A stretch of 64,000 nucleotides of DNA from Alcanivorax sp. 1008 (GCF_020667895.1 NZ_JAFMPS010000001.1:1-64000); one strand, 5' to 3'. Shown: positions 28,383 through 39,894, counted from the stretch's first letter. Program-made: numbers and translations. The notes: generated from the letters alone by a model not told the origin.

Positions 28383-29858
28383 TCAGACCAGTCGTTTACG
28401 CTCACTGGAAGCCGGGATACGCATCGCCTCCCGGTACTTGGCGACGGTGCGGCGGGCAACCTGAATACCCTGTTCATTGAGCAGATCCGCCAGCTTGTTG
28501 TCACTGAGCGGCTTTCGGGCATCTTCGGCAGCAACCAGCTTCTTGATGATGGCACGAATAGCGGTGCTTGAACATTCACCGCCACCGTCTGTGCCAACAT
28601 GGCTGGAGAAAAAGTATTTCAATTCGAAAACACCCTTCGGGGTATGCATGTACTTCTGGTTGGTAACCCGTGAGATGGTGGACTCATGCATCCCCACTGC
28701 TTCGGCTATTTCCGCCAGAACCAGAGGTTTCATGGCCTCTTCACCGTACTCGAAAAAGCCCTGTTGCACCTCGACGATACGGGTGGCCACCTTGAGCAGG
28801 GTTTCATTGCGACTTTGCAGGCTCTTCAGGAACCACTTGGCCTCCTGCAGCTGGCCTTTCAGATAGCTGCCGTCTTCTTCACGGCGGGTGTGGCGGATCA
28901 TGCCGGCGTAGTGATCGTTGATCCGTACCTTGGGCATGGATTCCGGGTTTAGCTCAACTAGCCAGCGTTTGCCGCGCCGTGACACCACCACGTCAGGCAC
29001 CACATATTCCGGCGCATTGTCACTGACCAACTCTCCCGGCGCCGGGTTAAGGCCGCGGATCAGGCGCATGACCTCGCCAAGCTGTTCATCGTTCAGGTTA
29101 ATGCGCCGTCGCAGGGTGTCGAAATCCCGGCTTTCGAGCAGGTTCAGGTGTTGGCCAACCAGCTGCAGGGCCTGGTGCCGCCAGGGCGTGTCTTCAGCCA
29201 GCATGTTTAGCTGGATAGTCAGGCATTCGGCCAGATTTCGTGCACCAATGCCGGGCGGGTCAAAGTTCTGTAGCAGGTGCAGAACGGCAATGATTTCATC
29301 ATCTTCAGGGAATAGCGGATCTTCCGGCTTCAGGTTTAGTGGCTGCACGGCGGCGCAAATATCGGCCAAGCTATCGGTGAGGTAGCCGCGTTCGTCCAGC
29401 GCATCGATAATGGCCTCGCCGACGGCTTTGTCGGCTTCGCTCATCGGCGCCAGATTAAGCTGCCAGAGCAGGTGCTCGTGCAGGGATTCCGGGGCCGAGT
29501 TTCGTGCTTCCCAGCCATCGCCATCTTCATCCATGCCGCTGCCGCTGCTGCCTGAGCTGGCGGTGCTCTCTGGATAGATATCATTCCAGTCCGTATCTAC
29601 CTGCATGTCGTCGGCAAAGTGATCGCTGTTGTCGAGGTCCAGCTCCTCGCGCTCTGCATCACTACTGTTACTTTCGATGGGGCCATCGGAGGGAAACTCT
29701 GCGTCATCTTCCAGCTCCAGCAGTGGATTGGACTCCACCGTATCCTGAATTTCCTGACGTAAATCCAGCGCAGAGAGTTGCAGCAGGCGGATGGCCTGCT
29801 GCAACTGGGGGGTCATTTTAAGCTGCTGGCCGAGCTGGAGATGGAGGCCCTGCTTCAT
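28383..29858 (-). CDS. rpoN: RNA polymerase sigma-54 factor
   Basis: A 491-residue sigma-54. Region I is the Gln/Leu-rich N-terminus ([20 protein letters not shown]). Region II is a long acidic stretch at about 50-120. Region III follows, with the core-binding part, the HTH (about 365-385) and the RpoN box [10 protein letters not shown] at 468-477, which reads the -24 element. It acts with AAA+ activators, none of which is encoded in the window. It heads rpoN-hpf-ptsN-rapZ-ptsO and follows lptB with a 138-base gap. Confidence 0.97.
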   Translation of the reverse strand: MKQGLHLQLGQQLKMTPQLQQAIRLLQLSALDLRQEIQDTVESNPLLELEDDAEFPSDGPIESNSSDAEREELDLDNSDHFADDMQVDTDWNDIYPESTASSGSSGSGMDEDGDGWEARNSAPESLHEHLLWQLNLAPMSEADKAVGEAIIDALDERGYLTDSLADICAAVQPLNLKPEDPLFPEDDEIIAVLHLLQNFDPPGIGARNLAECLTIQLNMLAEDTPWRHQALQLVGQHLNLLESRDFDTLRRRINLNDEQLGEVMRLIRGLNPAPGELVSDNAPEYVVPDVVVSRRGKRWLVELNPESMPKVRINDHYAGMIRHTRREEDGSYLKGQLQEAKWFLKSLQSRNETLLKVATRIVEVQQGFFEYGEEAMKPLVLAEIAEAVGMHESTISRVTNQKYMHTPKGVFELKYFFSSHVGTDGGGECSSTAIRAIIKKLVAAEDARKPLSDNKLADLLNEQGIQVARRTVAKYREAMRIPASSERKRLV

Positions 29859-29996
29859 GGCTGCGTTGCCGCCCTAAGTGAACTCATGGCGCCAGCATAG
29901 CAGTAACGCAATTTTCATGCCTATTCTTGAATGTCTGCGTCGATTGTAGTACCCGCAGCGGTGCTATGGGATTGCGGGCAGGGCTGAGAGGAGAGA

Positions 29997-30722
29997 TTAA
30001 AGACGGAAATCTGCACCGAGATAGACGTCACGCACCTGCTGGTTGCCCAGTACCGTATTGGCGTCGCCAGCGGCAATAATGTGGCCTGCGGAAACGATAT
30101 AAGCCGTATCACAGATATCCAGCGTTTCGCGCACATTGTGGTCGGTAATCAGCACGCCAATACCGCGATCTTTCAGGTGGCGGATAATTCCCTTGATATC
30201 ATTCACGGAAATAGGGTCTACCCCGGCAAAGGGCTCATCAAGCAACATAAAGGCAGGCTCACTGGCCAGCCCGCGGGCGATTTCTGCGCGCCGTCGCTCA
30301 CCACCGGACAGGCTCATGCCGAGGCTGTTGCGCAGGTGCGAAATATGAAATTCATCGAGTAGCTCGTCCATGCGTTTGACGCGCTCCGCACGGCTCAATT
30401 CTTCTCTCGTTTCCAGAATGGCCATGATGTTGTCCGCCACCGTCAGGCGGCGGAAAATGCTGGCTTCCTGCGGTAGATAGCCGATGCCACGCTTGGCTCG
30501 ACCATGCATGGGTAGCCGGGTGATGTCCTGACCATTGATGGTGATGTTGCCGGAGTCGGCCGCCACCAACCCAACGATCATGTAAAAGCAGGTGGTTTTA
30601 CCGGCACCATTTGGCCCCAGTAAGCCGACTACGCTGCCAGCGGTAACCTCAACGGATACATCCTCAATAACTCGGCGACCCTTATAGCTTTTTGCCAGAT
30701 GCGTGGCCTGTAACAGACTCAT
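29997..30722 (-). CDS. lptB: LPS export ABC transporter ATP-binding protein LptB
   Basis: ATPase of LptB2FG, powering LPS extraction. The 241-residue protein has Walker A GPNGAGKT at 36-43, the Q-loop region GYLPQEAS, the ABC signature LSGGERRR near 139, Walker B FMLLDEP, and a switch histidine in ITDHNVRE. Overlaps lptA by 4 bases. Its permeases lptF and lptG are in the same window at 6.8-9.0 kb. Confidence 0.97.
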   Translation of the reverse strand: MSLLQATHLAKSYKGRRVIEDVSVEVTAGSVVGLLGPNGAGKTTCFYMIVGLVAADSGNITINGQDITRLPMHGRAKRGIGYLPQEASIFRRLTVADNIMAILETREELSRAERVKRMDELLDEFHISHLRNSLGMSLSGGERRRAEIARGLASEPAFMLLDEPFAGVDPISVNDIKGIIRHLKDRGIGVLITDHNVRETLDICDTAYIVSAGHIIAAGDANTVLGNQQVRDVYLGADFRL

Positions 30723-31249
30723 GGTGTGGTGGCTCCATCTTCGGCGGGAATCACCAAGCGGATCCTGCCATCGCCTTCCTGTTCATCGCCACGGGCGCTG
30801 ATGCGCCGATTCTGCAGCTCATAGATCAATTCGGCGCCTTCAAAAACCCGGCCCTGATGAGTAATGCGGGCCTTTCGGAACAATAGAATTCGGCCGCCTT
30901 CGATATCGTATACCAGCTTTTCGGCATGGGCGGTGAGGTCGACACCATCCACTAGCCGCACTGGCGTGCCGGTGGCTTCCACCCGGCTAGGCTTGCCATC
31001 TTTCAAGGTGATCTCAATGCGATCCGCATTCAGGCTGCGCTGGCCTTGAATCAGCTCGGCATTACCTTCATACAGCCCTGTGCCTTCCTCCTGACTGAGG
31101 GTGGCACGCTCTGCACGCAGAATAATTTCGTTCTCTGCGGCATGGGCAGCAGAAGCGACCAGATAAACCAGTGCACTGACCAGCACGCAAGTTATGCGGC
31201 TGATCACCGAGCGCGGTGGGCGCATTGAGCAGTCAGAGATCAGTAACAT
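30719..31249 (-). CDS. lptA: LPS periplasmic bridge protein LptA
   Basis: Periplasmic OstA-fold protein that forms the filament carrying LPS from LptC to LptD. The 176 residues include a signal peptide ending near ASAAHA, then the beta-jellyroll with [23 protein letters not shown]-type strands. Two starts are possible: ATG 31249 (17-base overlap with lptC) or ATG 31225, which gives a more typical signal peptide starting MRPPRSV. The first has the better ribosome-site candidate (GGAAA). The gene belongs to kdsD-kdsC-lptC-lptA-lptB. Confidence 0.93.
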   Translation of the reverse strand: MLLISDCSMRPPRSVISRITCVLVSALVYLVASAAHAAENEIILRAERATLSQEEGTGLYEGNAELIQGQRSLNADRIEITLKDGKPSRVEATGTPVRLVDGVDLTAHAEKLVYDIEGGRILLFRKARITHQGRVFEGAELIYELQNRRISARGDEQEGDGRIRLVIPAEDGATTP

Positions 31250-31784
31250 AACGGGTTTCCACTCCCTGCCCCATATTCAGCCGGCCTGCGGCAACGTCGG
31301 CGTCCAGTTTGCCCGCCCGAGTTTGTCCGCCCGGGTGCCGTATTTCAACGGCGCCGGGCAGTTCCAGGCGTTGCTCACGAACGTGGTATAGCAGGCGGTC
31401 AGTATTCAGCAGCACGGCAGACGGGCCGTCCAGTCGCGCCTCCACGGCATCATACAGCAGCAGCGTCCGATTTTTCTGGTCGACCTCACCGTGCCCAGCG
31501 TTGACCTGCCAGTATTGGCCTCCGCCATGTAACTCCAGCTGAGGGGCATCAAGTAAGGTGCGGCTGGTGAATTCACTGTGTTCGATACGTTCCGCAAGCA
31601 CCCTGTACTGGATTTTGCCTTGCTCATCAAAGGTGCTCAGGTTGGCGCCTTTAAGCACGATGTCCGGAGCAGAGGCCGCATCCACGCCTGGACGCACACC
31701 AACATGGTCCAGTTCATTGAGGACCATCAGAGCCAGCACGCCGACCAGCAAAATGGCGGCGATGCTGATAAAGCTCTGGCGCAT
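31233..31784 (-). CDS. lptC: LPS export protein LptC
   Basis: Bitopic inner-membrane protein that takes LPS from LptFG and hands it to LptA. The 183-residue product has an N-terminal helix (about 5-23, SFISIAAILLVGVLALMVLN) and a periplasmic jellyroll domain. ATG 31784 overlaps the kdsC stop; an in-frame GTG one codon earlier (31787) is equally possible. Sequence is weakly conserved in this family, so the assignment rests on fold pattern and operon position. Confidence 0.9.
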   Translation of the reverse strand: MRQSFISIAAILLVGVLALMVLNELDHVGVRPGVDAASAPDIVLKGANLSTFDEQGKIQYRVLAERIEHSEFTSRTLLDAPQLELHGGGQYWQVNAGHGEVDQKNRTLLLYDAVEARLDGPSAVLLNTDRLLYHVREQRLELPGAVEIRHPGGQTRAGKLDADVAAGRLNMGQGVETRYVTDL

Positions 31785-32314
31785 CACAGTGGCCGGGCTC
31801 CGCGTGTATCAAGAATAAAGTCACATATTTCCCGCACCGCACCTTCGCCGCCGCGGCTCTCGGTAATCAGGTCGGCGGCCTCGCGAGCGCAGCGATGGGC
31901 GTTGGGTACTGAAAATCCCAGCGCGGCCCACTGCAGGGCGTCCACGTCCGGCAGGTCATCACCGGCATAGCCACAGACGTCGGCCTGAAGCCCAAGCTCT
32001 GCGGCCAAGGCGCCAAGTGCAGCGCCCTTATCTTCGCGACCCTGTATCACATGCTGGATATTTAGTTCGCCGGCCCGGCGCAGCACCATCTCGGAGCGCC
32101 GGCCGGTAATCAGGGCCACTGCGATGCCGGCACCTGCGAGCATTTTCAGGCCATGGCCATCGAGGGTGTGGAATGCCTTCAGAGCTTCGCCGTCGGCGCC
32201 GTAATACAGGCGGCCATCGGTGAGGATGCCGTCCACATCGAACGCCATCAATTTCAGCCGGCGAGCCTTGGCGCGTACCGCCAGAGCAGAAACAGAATCG
32301 TCGACCGGCCTCAT
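31784..32314 (-). CDS. kdsC: 3-deoxy-D-manno-octulosonate 8-phosphate phosphatase
   Basis: HAD-family phosphatase that makes free Kdo for lipid A-core assembly. The 176-residue protein shows the catalytic pair D26/D28 in FDVDGILTDG, the ITGR motif (about 70), and the GYAGDDLPD metal-binding motif near 119. It has no cap domain, as in tetrameric KdsC. Overlaps kdsD by 1 base and lptC by 1-4 bases. Confidence 0.96.
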   Translation of the reverse strand: MRPVDDSVSALAVRAKARRLKLMAFDVDGILTDGRLYYGADGEALKAFHTLDGHGLKMLAGAGIAVALITGRRSEMVLRRAGELNIQHVIQGREDKGAALGALAAELGLQADVCGYAGDDLPDVDALQWAALGFSVPNAHRCAREAADLITESRGGEGAVREICDFILDTRGARPL

Positions 32315-33282
32315 CAGACTACCCCGGCGCGTAGTAGGTCATGCATGTTCAGTGCTCCCAGCGGCTGATGCTGTGCGTTACACACCACCAGACCGTTAAT
32401 TTTCCGGCTTTCCATGATTTTAAGTGCCTCGGCGGCAAGGTGGCCGCTGGCAATGGTAACCGGATTACGGCTCATAACATCGGCAATAGCGGCCTGACGC
32501 ACATCGATATTACGATCCAGCATGCGACGCAGATCGCCATCGGTAAAGATTCCCGCCAGCAGGCCTTGCCCGTCTAGCACCGTGGTCATGCCGAGGCCCT
32601 TACGGGTCATTTCCAGTAGCGCTTCGGCCAGTGTTGCAGAAGCGGGCACGGTTGGAAGTTTGTCGCCGCTGTGCATGACATCGTCCACCGTCAGTAGCAG
32701 GCGTCGGCCGAGAGCACCACCAGGGTGGGACAGGGCAAAGTCTTCGGCGGTGAAGCCACGGGCCTCTAGCAGGGCAATTGCCAGGGCGTCGCCCATTGCT
32801 AGTGCCGCTGTGGTGCTTGAGGTCGGCGCCAGATTAAGGGGGCAGGCTTCTTCCCGTGCGGCTACCAGCAGATGGACGTCGGCTAGTCGGGCCAGCGTTG
32901 AGTCAGGTCGACCAGTGATGCCAATCAGAGTGGCGCCCTTGCGTTTGATTACCGGCAGGATGGTCAGCACTTCTGCGGTTTCGCCCGAGTTAGACAGGGC
33001 AATGACGGCGTCATCGCTGGTAATCATGCCCAAATCGCCATGGGAGGCTTCCGCCGGGTGGACAAAGAATGATGGCGTGCCCGTGCTGGCCAGCGTTGCA
33101 GCAATCTTGTTGCCAATGTGACCTGACTTGCCCATGCCGGTAACAATGACTCGCCCGTGGCAGTTCAGCAGGCGCTCGCAGGCTTCGCTGAAGGTGCCGT
33201 CAACCGCAGCAACTAGCTCGGTAAGGGTGCGTGCTTCCAGTTCCAGCACGCGCCGGGCAGTGGCAACAAAATCCTTGCTCAT
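32314..33282 (-). CDS. kdsD: Arabinose 5-phosphate isomerase
   Basis: Converts ribulose 5-phosphate to arabinose 5-phosphate, the first committed precursor of Kdo. The 322-residue protein has an N-terminal SIS domain (about 35-175, with VTGMGKSGHIGNKIAATLAS) and two CBS domains (about 205-320). It heads kdsD-kdsC-lptC-lptA-lptB and is divergent from mlaC. A perfect TATAAT on its strand lies 26 bases before the ATG. Confidence 0.96.
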   Translation of the reverse strand: MSKDFVATARRVLELEARTLTELVAAVDGTFSEACERLLNCHGRVIVTGMGKSGHIGNKIAATLASTGTPSFFVHPAEASHGDLGMITSDDAVIALSNSGETAEVLTILPVIKRKGATLIGITGRPDSTLARLADVHLLVAAREEACPLNLAPTSSTTAALAMGDALAIALLEARGFTAEDFALSHPGGALGRRLLLTVDDVMHSGDKLPTVPASATLAEALLEMTRKGLGMTTVLDGQGLLAGIFTDGDLRRMLDRNIDVRQAAIADVMSRNPVTIASGHLAAEALKIMESRKINGLVVCNAQHQPLGALNMHDLLRAGVV

Positions 33283-33308
33283 GATGTCTCCTCGACCATT
33301 AGGCGGCG

Positions 33309-33314
33309 ATTATA
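33309..33314 (-). promoter_or_regulatory. candidate -10 box of the kdsD operon
   Basis: The minus strand reads TATAAT 26 bases before the kdsD start codon, in the 130-base gap between kdsD and mlaC. No good -35 is visible at 17 bases (GCAGCA). Plausible promoter of kdsD-kdsC-lptCAB. Confidence 0.5.
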
Positions 33315-33412
33315 CATGCTGTTGCCTGCGCTGCTGCAGGGAACCTTGTCTGTTGGTGGCTTTCAAACGGATACTTGCTTCCACATACAGACGGCACCCA
33401 GGAGATCACGCC

Positions 33413-34063
33413 ATGCTGAGACTTATCACCGTTGTGCTGACCAGCGCACTGATGGCGTTTCCCGCCTATGCCTCCAGCCAGGACCCTCACAGCATGCTGG
33501 AGTCGGCTATCAACCGCATGACCAGTCGGATTGATCAGGAGCGCAGTAAGCTGGAAGCGGATGGCCAGTATGCCCGTCAGGTGGTGCATGAGGAGCTCGA
33601 TGGTCTGATCGATTTCCGGCGCATTACCCAGCTGGTTATGGGTAGTCACTTTGGCCCCTCCACCCGCGACCAGAAGCTGCGCTTTCTGGAGGTGTTCCGC
33701 ACCAGCCTGATCAATACCTATGCCTCTGGTCTGACCCTATATAAAGGCCAGCAGGTGCGCGTGCTGCCGGCAGAGGAGGGAGATGTCAATCAGGGGCGTG
33801 CCCGGGTACGTACCGAGTTGCGCACCGATAGCGGCCGTATCGTGCCGGTATTTTTCAGCCTCTACCAGAACGGCGAGGGCAACTGGCTGGTGGAGAACGT
33901 GATCGTCAATGGCCTCAATCTCGGTCGCACCTTCCGCAGTCAGTTTGAGCAGTCCGCTGAGCAGTACGATGGCGATCTTGATCTGGTGATTGCCAATTGG
34001 TCAGTGGAAATCGAAGTGGAGAGCGAGGGCGAGCCAGTAGAAACCAGTGCTTCCCTCGATTAA
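33413..34063 (+). CDS. mlaC: MlaC/Ttg2D family periplasmic phospholipid carrier
   Basis: Soluble periplasmic shuttle of the Mla pathway, which carries phospholipids between the outer-membrane MlaA complex and the inner-membrane MlaFEDB transporter. The 216-residue protein has a signal peptide (1-20, ending FPAYA), then the NTF2-like carrier fold with IDFRRITQLVMGSHF and YKGQQVRVLP. Length and motifs are normal, so it looks functional. ATG 33413 has CAGGAGA upstream; the longer open frame from 33128 is rejected. Unusually, mlaF, mlaE, mlaD and mlaB, which normally flank it, are not here: kdsD lies directly upstream and ibaG downstream. Confidence 0.92.
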   Translation: MLRLITVVLTSALMAFPAYASSQDPHSMLESAINRMTSRIDQERSKLEADGQYARQVVHEELDGLIDFRRITQLVMGSHFGPSTRDQKLRFLEVFRTSLINTYASGLTLYKGQQVRVLPAEEGDVNQGRARVRTELRTDSGRIVPVFFSLYQNGEGNWLVENVIVNGLNLGRTFRSQFEQSAEQYDGDLDLVIANWSVEIEVESEGEPVETSASLD

Positions 34064-34100
34064 CACCCTCGTGCGGCCTGATTTTTGCCGCTGAACCCCG

Positions 34101-34106
34101 TACAAT
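34101..34106 (+). promoter_or_regulatory. candidate -10 box before ibaG-murA
   Basis: TACAAT lies 28 bases before the ibaG start in a 70-base gap after mlaC. The -35 at 17 bases (CTGATT) is weak. It would allow ibaG-murA-hisGDC expression independent of mlaC. Confidence 0.35.
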
Positions 34107-34133
34107 CGGCGCCTTTCCCGAGCAGGAGTCCTC

Positions 34134-34391
34134 ATGACCCCGGAACAAGTGAAGGCGCTGGTAGAGGCCGGTATTGATGGTGCCGATGTCGCCGTGCAAG
34201 GCAGTGGTAACAAGTATGGCATCCGGGTGGTGTCGGAAGCGTTCGCTGGCCTGATGCCTGTGAAGCGGCAGCAGCTGGTTTATGGCTGCCTGAAGGAATG
34301 CCTTGCTGACGGCAGCATCCACGCGGTTGACCCCCTGCAAACCTATACTCCGGACGAGTGGCAGCGTGCCAACCGTCTCGGCATTGCCTGA
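34134..34391 (+). CDS. ibaG: BolA family protein IbaG
   Basis: An 85-residue BolA-fold protein (class II KH-like) that pairs with monothiol glutaredoxin in iron-sulfur trafficking. The fold signature is seen in VVSEAFAGLMPVKRQQLVYGCL, and the PLQTYTPDEW tail matches IbaG/YrbA. The conserved histidine that usually ligates the cluster in this loop (HFxG in BolA) reads AFAG here, so cluster binding may differ. Its place directly before murA matches E. coli and Pseudomonas. Confidence 0.92.
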   Translation: MTPEQVKALVEAGIDGADVAVQGSGNKYGIRVVSEAFAGLMPVKRQQLVYGCLKECLADGSIHAVDPLQTYTPDEWQRANRLGIA

Positions 34392-35675
<1,284 letters not shown>

Positions 35676-35678
35676 AAC

Positions 35679-36329
35679 ATGCCGAATAAACCGTTGACCA
35701 TTGCCCTGTCGAAAGGGCGCATCCTCAAGGAAACCCTGCCGCTGCTGGAGGCGGCAGGGATTCGTTTGCTGGAAGATCCGGAGTCCTCGCGCAAGCTGAT
35801 CTTTGATACCAGCCGTGACGACGTCAAGATCATCATCATTCGTGCCACCGATGTGCCGCCCTATTTGCAATATGGCGGAGCAGATATTGGCGTGGCCGGC
35901 AAGGATGTGTTGATGGAGCACGGCGCTGAAGGTATCTACGAGCCCCTTGATCTGGAAATCGCCCGTTGCAAGCTGATGGTTGCCGCGAAAAAGGATGCGC
36001 CGCCGGCCACTGGACGACTGCGGGTGGCAACCAAATTCGTCAATGTGGCGCGTCGCTATTTCGCTAGCCAAGGTGTGCAGGCAGAAGTGATCAAGCTATA
36101 CGGAGCTATGGAGCTGGCGCCGCTGGTCGGGCTGGCTGATCGCATTGTTGATGTGGTCGATACCGGTAACACTCTGCGTGCTAATGGCCTGGAGCCGACT
36201 GAGCTGATCGCGCAGATATCAAGCCGCTTGGTGGTTAACCGCGCCAGCATGAAAACCCGCCATGCCGAGATCCAGCCGATTATAGATTTGATTGGCCAAG
36301 CCGTGGAGGCGCGACGGGAAAGCGCATGA
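35679..36329 (+). CDS. hisG: ATP phosphoribosyltransferase, short form
   Basis: First enzyme of histidine synthesis. At 216 residues it is the short HisG, which lacks the C-terminal regulatory domain and needs the HisRS-like subunit HisZ for activity and feedback control; hisZ is not in the window. The catalytic part shows [16 protein letters not shown] and the PRPP-binding [13 protein letters not shown]-like segment. It overlaps hisD by 4 bases. Confidence 0.96.
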   Translation: MPNKPLTIALSKGRILKETLPLLEAAGIRLLEDPESSRKLIFDTSRDDVKIIIIRATDVPPYLQYGGADIGVAGKDVLMEHGAEGIYEPLDLEIARCKLMVAAKKDAPPATGRLRVATKFVNVARRYFASQGVQAEVIKLYGAMELAPLVGLADRIVDVVDTGNTLRANGLEPTELIAQISSRLVVNRASMKTRHAEIQPIIDLIGQAVEARRESA

Positions 36330-37630
36330 AAATTCGTCGTCTCGATACCCGCTCTGAAAACTTCGTCGCCGAGTTGGCTGCGCTCACCGCGTGGAGCGAA
36401 GAGCGTGATGCGGAAGTGTCGGTAAAAGTAGCAGATATTATTCGCGCCGTACGCGGTGATGGCGACGCCGCCGTGCTTGCCTACACCAATCAATTTGATC
36501 GTCGTGATGCGCCTTCAGTGGCCGCGCTGGAAGTCAGTCATGAGCGTATGCAGCAGTCCCTTAATGCCATTCCTGCGGCGCAGCGCGACGCACTGCAAGC
36601 CGCCGCCGAGCGCGTGACCCGCTACCACGAAAAGCAAAAGCAGGACTCCTGGAGCTACCGAGAAGAGGATGGCACTTTACTTGGTCAGCAGGTCACACCA
36701 TTGGACCGCGCCGGTATATATGTTCCCGGCGGTAAAGCCGCTTATCCAAGCTCCGTATTGATGAACGCGCTGCCGGCTAAAGTGGCAGGGGTGGCTGAAA
36801 TCGTCATGGTGTCGCCGGCCCCCGCTAGCGAGCTGAATGACACCGTGCTGGCGGCAGCCGCCATTGCTGGCGTTGATCGCTTCTTTACCGTCGGTGGTGC
36901 TCAGGCGGTAGCGGCGCTGGCCTATGGCACGCAAAGTATCCCCGGCGTCGACAAGATTGTTGGCCCGGGCAATATCTGGGTGGCCGAAGCCAAGCGCCAG
37001 GTATTTGGCAAGGTCGGCATAGATATGATTGCCGGGCCGTCAGAAATTCTGGTGGTTTGCGATGGCAAAACCGATCCGGACTGGATCGCCATGGATCTGT
37101 TTTCGCAAGCCGAACATGATGAAGAGGCTCAGGCTATTCTGGTGTCGCAGGACGCCGCTTTTCTTGATGCGGTGGAAGCGAGTATGCAGCGTCTGGTGCG
37201 GACTCTCGACCGCGGCGACATTATCCGTACTTCCATGACCAACCGCGGTGCCATGATTCTCGCTCGCGATCTGGATGACTGCTTTGTTGTGGTCAACCAG
37301 ATCAGCCCAGAACACCTGGAGCTGTCGCTGGACGACGCCGAAGATTGGGCAAAAAAGGTGCGTCATGCCGGAGCTATCTTTCTTGGTCGGCACACTCCGG
37401 AAGCGCTCGGTGACTACTGCGCTGGCCCTAATCACGTGTTGCCGACGTCGGCTACGGCACGCTTCTCGTCACCGTTGGGCGTGTATGACTTCCAGAAGCG
37501 CAGTTCGCTGATCGGCTGCTCGCCCGCCGGGGCGTCCTCGCTGGCAAAAATTGCTTCCGTGCTGGCGCGTAGTGAAGGCCTGGATGCCCACGCCCGCTCG
37601 GCGGAATATCGTCTTTTCGATCAGGAGTGA
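36326..37630 (+). CDS. hisD: Histidinol dehydrogenase
   Basis: Zinc-dependent NAD enzyme that oxidises histidinol to histidine in two steps. The 434-residue protein has the [15 protein letters not shown] nucleotide region, VDMIAGPSE-type segment ([12 protein letters not shown]), the zinc/catalytic [11 protein letters not shown] motif (about 260), and the ISPEHLEL and [10 protein letters not shown] motifs. Coupled to hisG (4-base overlap); hisC follows after 6 bases. Confidence 0.97.
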   Translation: MKIRRLDTRSENFVAELAALTAWSEERDAEVSVKVADIIRAVRGDGDAAVLAYTNQFDRRDAPSVAALEVSHERMQQSLNAIPAAQRDALQAAAERVTRYHEKQKQDSWSYREEDGTLLGQQVTPLDRAGIYVPGGKAAYPSSVLMNALPAKVAGVAEIVMVSPAPASELNDTVLAAAAIAGVDRFFTVGGAQAVAALAYGTQSIPGVDKIVGPGNIWVAEAKRQVFGKVGIDMIAGPSEILVVCDGKTDPDWIAMDLFSQAEHDEEAQAILVSQDAAFLDAVEASMQRLVRTLDRGDIIRTSMTNRGAMILARDLDDCFVVVNQISPEHLELSLDDAEDWAKKVRHAGAIFLGRHTPEALGDYCAGPNHVLPTSATARFSSPLGVYDFQKRSSLIGCSPAGASSLAKIASVLARSEGLDAHARSAEYRLFDQE

Positions 37631-37636
37631 TGGCCT

Positions 37637-38695
37637 GTGAGCCGTTTCTGGAGTCCATTTGTTCATGATCTGGTGCCCTACGTGCCGGGTGAGCAGCCAA
37701 AGCTTTCGCGTTTGGTGAAATTGAACACAAATGAGAACCCGTATGGTCCTTCACCGCGTGCGCTGGAAGCGATTCGCAGTGCTGCCGACGATAGCCTGAA
37801 GTTGTATCCGGACCCGGATGCGTCTTTGCTTAAGCATGCCATTGCAAATTACTACTCCGTGGACGCCAGTGAGGTATTTGTCGGTAACGGTTCCGATGAG
37901 GTGCTGGCGCACCTGTTTCTTGGCTTCTTCAAGCAGGACAAGCCGCTGCTGTTTCCCGACATCACCTACAGCTTCTATAAGGTGTATTGCGGCCTGTATC
38001 AGATTGACTACCAGACTATTCCGCTGGCAGAAGACTTCGCCATTTGCCTGAAAGATTTCCCCACAGATAACGGCGGCATTATCTTTCCCAACCCGAATGC
38101 ACCCACTGGCATTCCCTTGCCCCTGGCCGACATCGAAGGTTTGCTGCGGCGCAACACTGAATCACTGGTGGTGGTAGATGAAGCGTACGTCGATTTTGGC
38201 GCGGACACTGCCATCGCTCTGGTGAGTCGCTACCCGAACCTGCTGGTAACTCAGACACTGTCTAAATCGCGCTCGCTGGCCGGCATGCGCATTGGTCTGG
38301 CGGTCGGGCAGGCGCCGTTGATTGAAGCGCTGGAGCGGATTAAGAACAGCTTCAACTCTTACCCTCTGGACAAGCTGGCAATTATTGCCGGCGCTGCCGC
38401 CTTCGAAGATGAGGCTTGGTTTCGCGGGACCTGCCAAAAAGTCATCGACAGCCGAGAGCTAGTGCGCGAGTGTCTTACACGGCGTGGCTTTGACGTACTG
38501 CCTTCCGCCGCCAACTTTGTTTTCGCCCGCCATGACTCCCGCAGCGGCGCCGATCTGGCCACCGCACTGCGCAAGCATGGGGTCATTGTGCGTCACTTCG
38601 GCAAGCCGGAACGAATCAGTGATTTTCTGCGCATTACTATTGGCACGCCGGAGCAGAATCAGGCGCTGTTCGAGGCCTTAGATGCTGAGCTTTGA
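37637..38695 (+). CDS. hisC: Histidinol-phosphate aminotransferase
   Basis: PLP-dependent class I/II aminotransferase of histidine synthesis. The 352-residue protein has the substrate-binding [10 protein letters not shown] (30-39), NPNAPTGI near 152, and the PLP lysine K210 in [10 protein letters not shown]. The start is GTG 37637 with AGGAG 9 bases before it. It ends the murA-hisGDC series; after it comes the accessory segment instead of the AlgW-type protease gene that follows hisC in Pseudomonas. Confidence 0.96.
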   Translation: MSRFWSPFVHDLVPYVPGEQPKLSRLVKLNTNENPYGPSPRALEAIRSAADDSLKLYPDPDASLLKHAIANYYSVDASEVFVGNGSDEVLAHLFLGFFKQDKPLLFPDITYSFYKVYCGLYQIDYQTIPLAEDFAICLKDFPTDNGGIIFPNPNAPTGIPLPLADIEGLLRRNTESLVVVDEAYVDFGADTAIALVSRYPNLLVTQTLSKSRSLAGMRIGLAVGQAPLIEALERIKNSFNSYPLDKLAIIAGAAAFEDEAWFRGTCQKVIDSRELVRECLTRRGFDVLPSAANFVFARHDSRSGADLATALRKHGVIVRHFGKPERISDFLRITIGTPEQNQALFEALDAEL

Positions 38696-38708
38696 GATTT
38701 GACTGTGA

Positions 38709-38737
38709 GGTGGCGTCGCTTTTCAACGGCCGCCACC
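38709..38737. terminator. possible weak terminator hairpin after hisC
   Basis: A perfect 7-bp stem (GGTGGCG with CGCCACC, 15-base loop) lies between hisC and the convergent MOSC gene. No T tract follows on either strand, so it is at best rho-assisted. Confidence 0.3.
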
Positions 38738-38766
38738 CCTATGTTGAGTAGCTCCGACAGATAGAA

Positions 38767-39735
38767 TCAGCTCTGTTTGTTAAGTCTATCTATTAACTTG
38801 AATGAGCTTTGTATCGCCCTGTTTCTTAATCTGGATGAAAGGGCATCAAAGCGCCGAAATAGGTCCGAGCGATTAGACGGTTCCAAGCGTACTGCATCAC
38901 CCACTCGGATAATGCCTGGCTTAATCACCGAAATGTTAACCCCAAGGTGACGTTGTGTATGGGCCTCCAGAGTGCGCAGTACTTTGGCATCTTTCTTTAT
39001 GGTTACTTGTGGTTGTGCCGGCATAGAGCAGCGAACTGTTCTGGATACGACTTTTAATATGGTGTCACCTATATAAAGCTTGCCCTCTACCCATTGAAAT
39101 TCTTCAAAATCATTATTATCTGCGCCGGTGTCTATTACCAGATTCGGCCGAAATCGTTCGGTGCAAAAATCCCCATCGGGTTCTAGTTGCTTTAACTTTT
39201 CAAGGGAGCTGGTGGTTAGCAAATGAAGAGGATACACGTCGTGATAGCGGCCCAGTGGCGTCGCGAAAATGGCGAGCTCCATCATCAGTCGCCAAGTGAC
39301 AGAAGACATGTCAGGCAGCTCTTTTGTTGCAAACTGCTTTTTCATCGCTGCAGCGCCTGCTGGAACTTTCAGGCGGTAGTGCTTTAAATTGGTTTTTGGT
39401 TGCAGTGGCCAAAGGCTGACAGGCTTGCCAATTGCATCGCTTAGTTTTTCATTAATATTCTCATCAGAGCTACTAACAGAGAGGCCGTCTGGTAGCCCGA
39501 TTGTGATATGTGGCACCTTCCCTATGCTGGGCTCTTCGTCGTAGGCCACTCGGAACTTAAGAAGCTTGGGCATTTTCCTGACAGTGGTGAGCTCTCCAAC
39601 AGACTCATCCCTTAGAGCCCAGTTGCGATCGCCTAGCATGCCTTCTTTGCCTATGATGCCTTCTTCTAGCTGAGTTCCCTCCATTGACTTAACGGGATAG
39701 CGCCATAACTCCTTTACTGTTCCGACTTCTATCAT
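38767..39735 (-). CDS. MOSC domain-containing protein (YcbX-like)
   Basis: A 322-residue protein with an N-terminal MOSC beta-barrel domain (starts VGTVKELWRYPVKSMEG) and a C-terminal MOSC domain with RFRPNLVID (about 195-203) and the conserved cysteine C236 in SRTVRCSMP, which in this family coordinates or carries the molybdenum cofactor or its sulfur. The likely role is reduction of N-hydroxylated substrates or cofactor sulfur transfer; no electron-transfer domain is fused. ATG 39735 follows GGGAGAGAA. It is the last of three minus-strand genes in the accessory segment. Confidence 0.85.
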   Translation of the reverse strand: MIEVGTVKELWRYPVKSMEGTQLEEGIIGKEGMLGDRNWALRDESVGELTTVRKMPKLLKFRVAYDEEPSIGKVPHITIGLPDGLSVSSSDENINEKLSDAIGKPVSLWPLQPKTNLKHYRLKVPAGAAAMKKQFATKELPDMSSVTWRLMMELAIFATPLGRYHDVYPLHLLTTSSLEKLKQLEPDGDFCTERFRPNLVIDTGADNNDFEEFQWVEGKLYIGDTILKVVSRTVRCSMPAQPQVTIKKDAKVLRTLEAHTQRHLGVNISVIKPGIIRVGDAVRLEPSNRSDLFRRFDALSSRLRNRAIQSSFKLIDRLNKQS

Positions 39736-39894
39736 CGTATTCTCTCCCTTGCCATTGCTCGTCAATCGGCCTGTTTACGAAATACTAGCGCTTTTTAGTA
39801 CGATTTCGGTGAATTTGCCGCTGACTTATATTTAATTGCACATATCTAGATGTCTGCGGTTCTGATGTGGCTGTGCTGCTGCGCATTGGACAAA

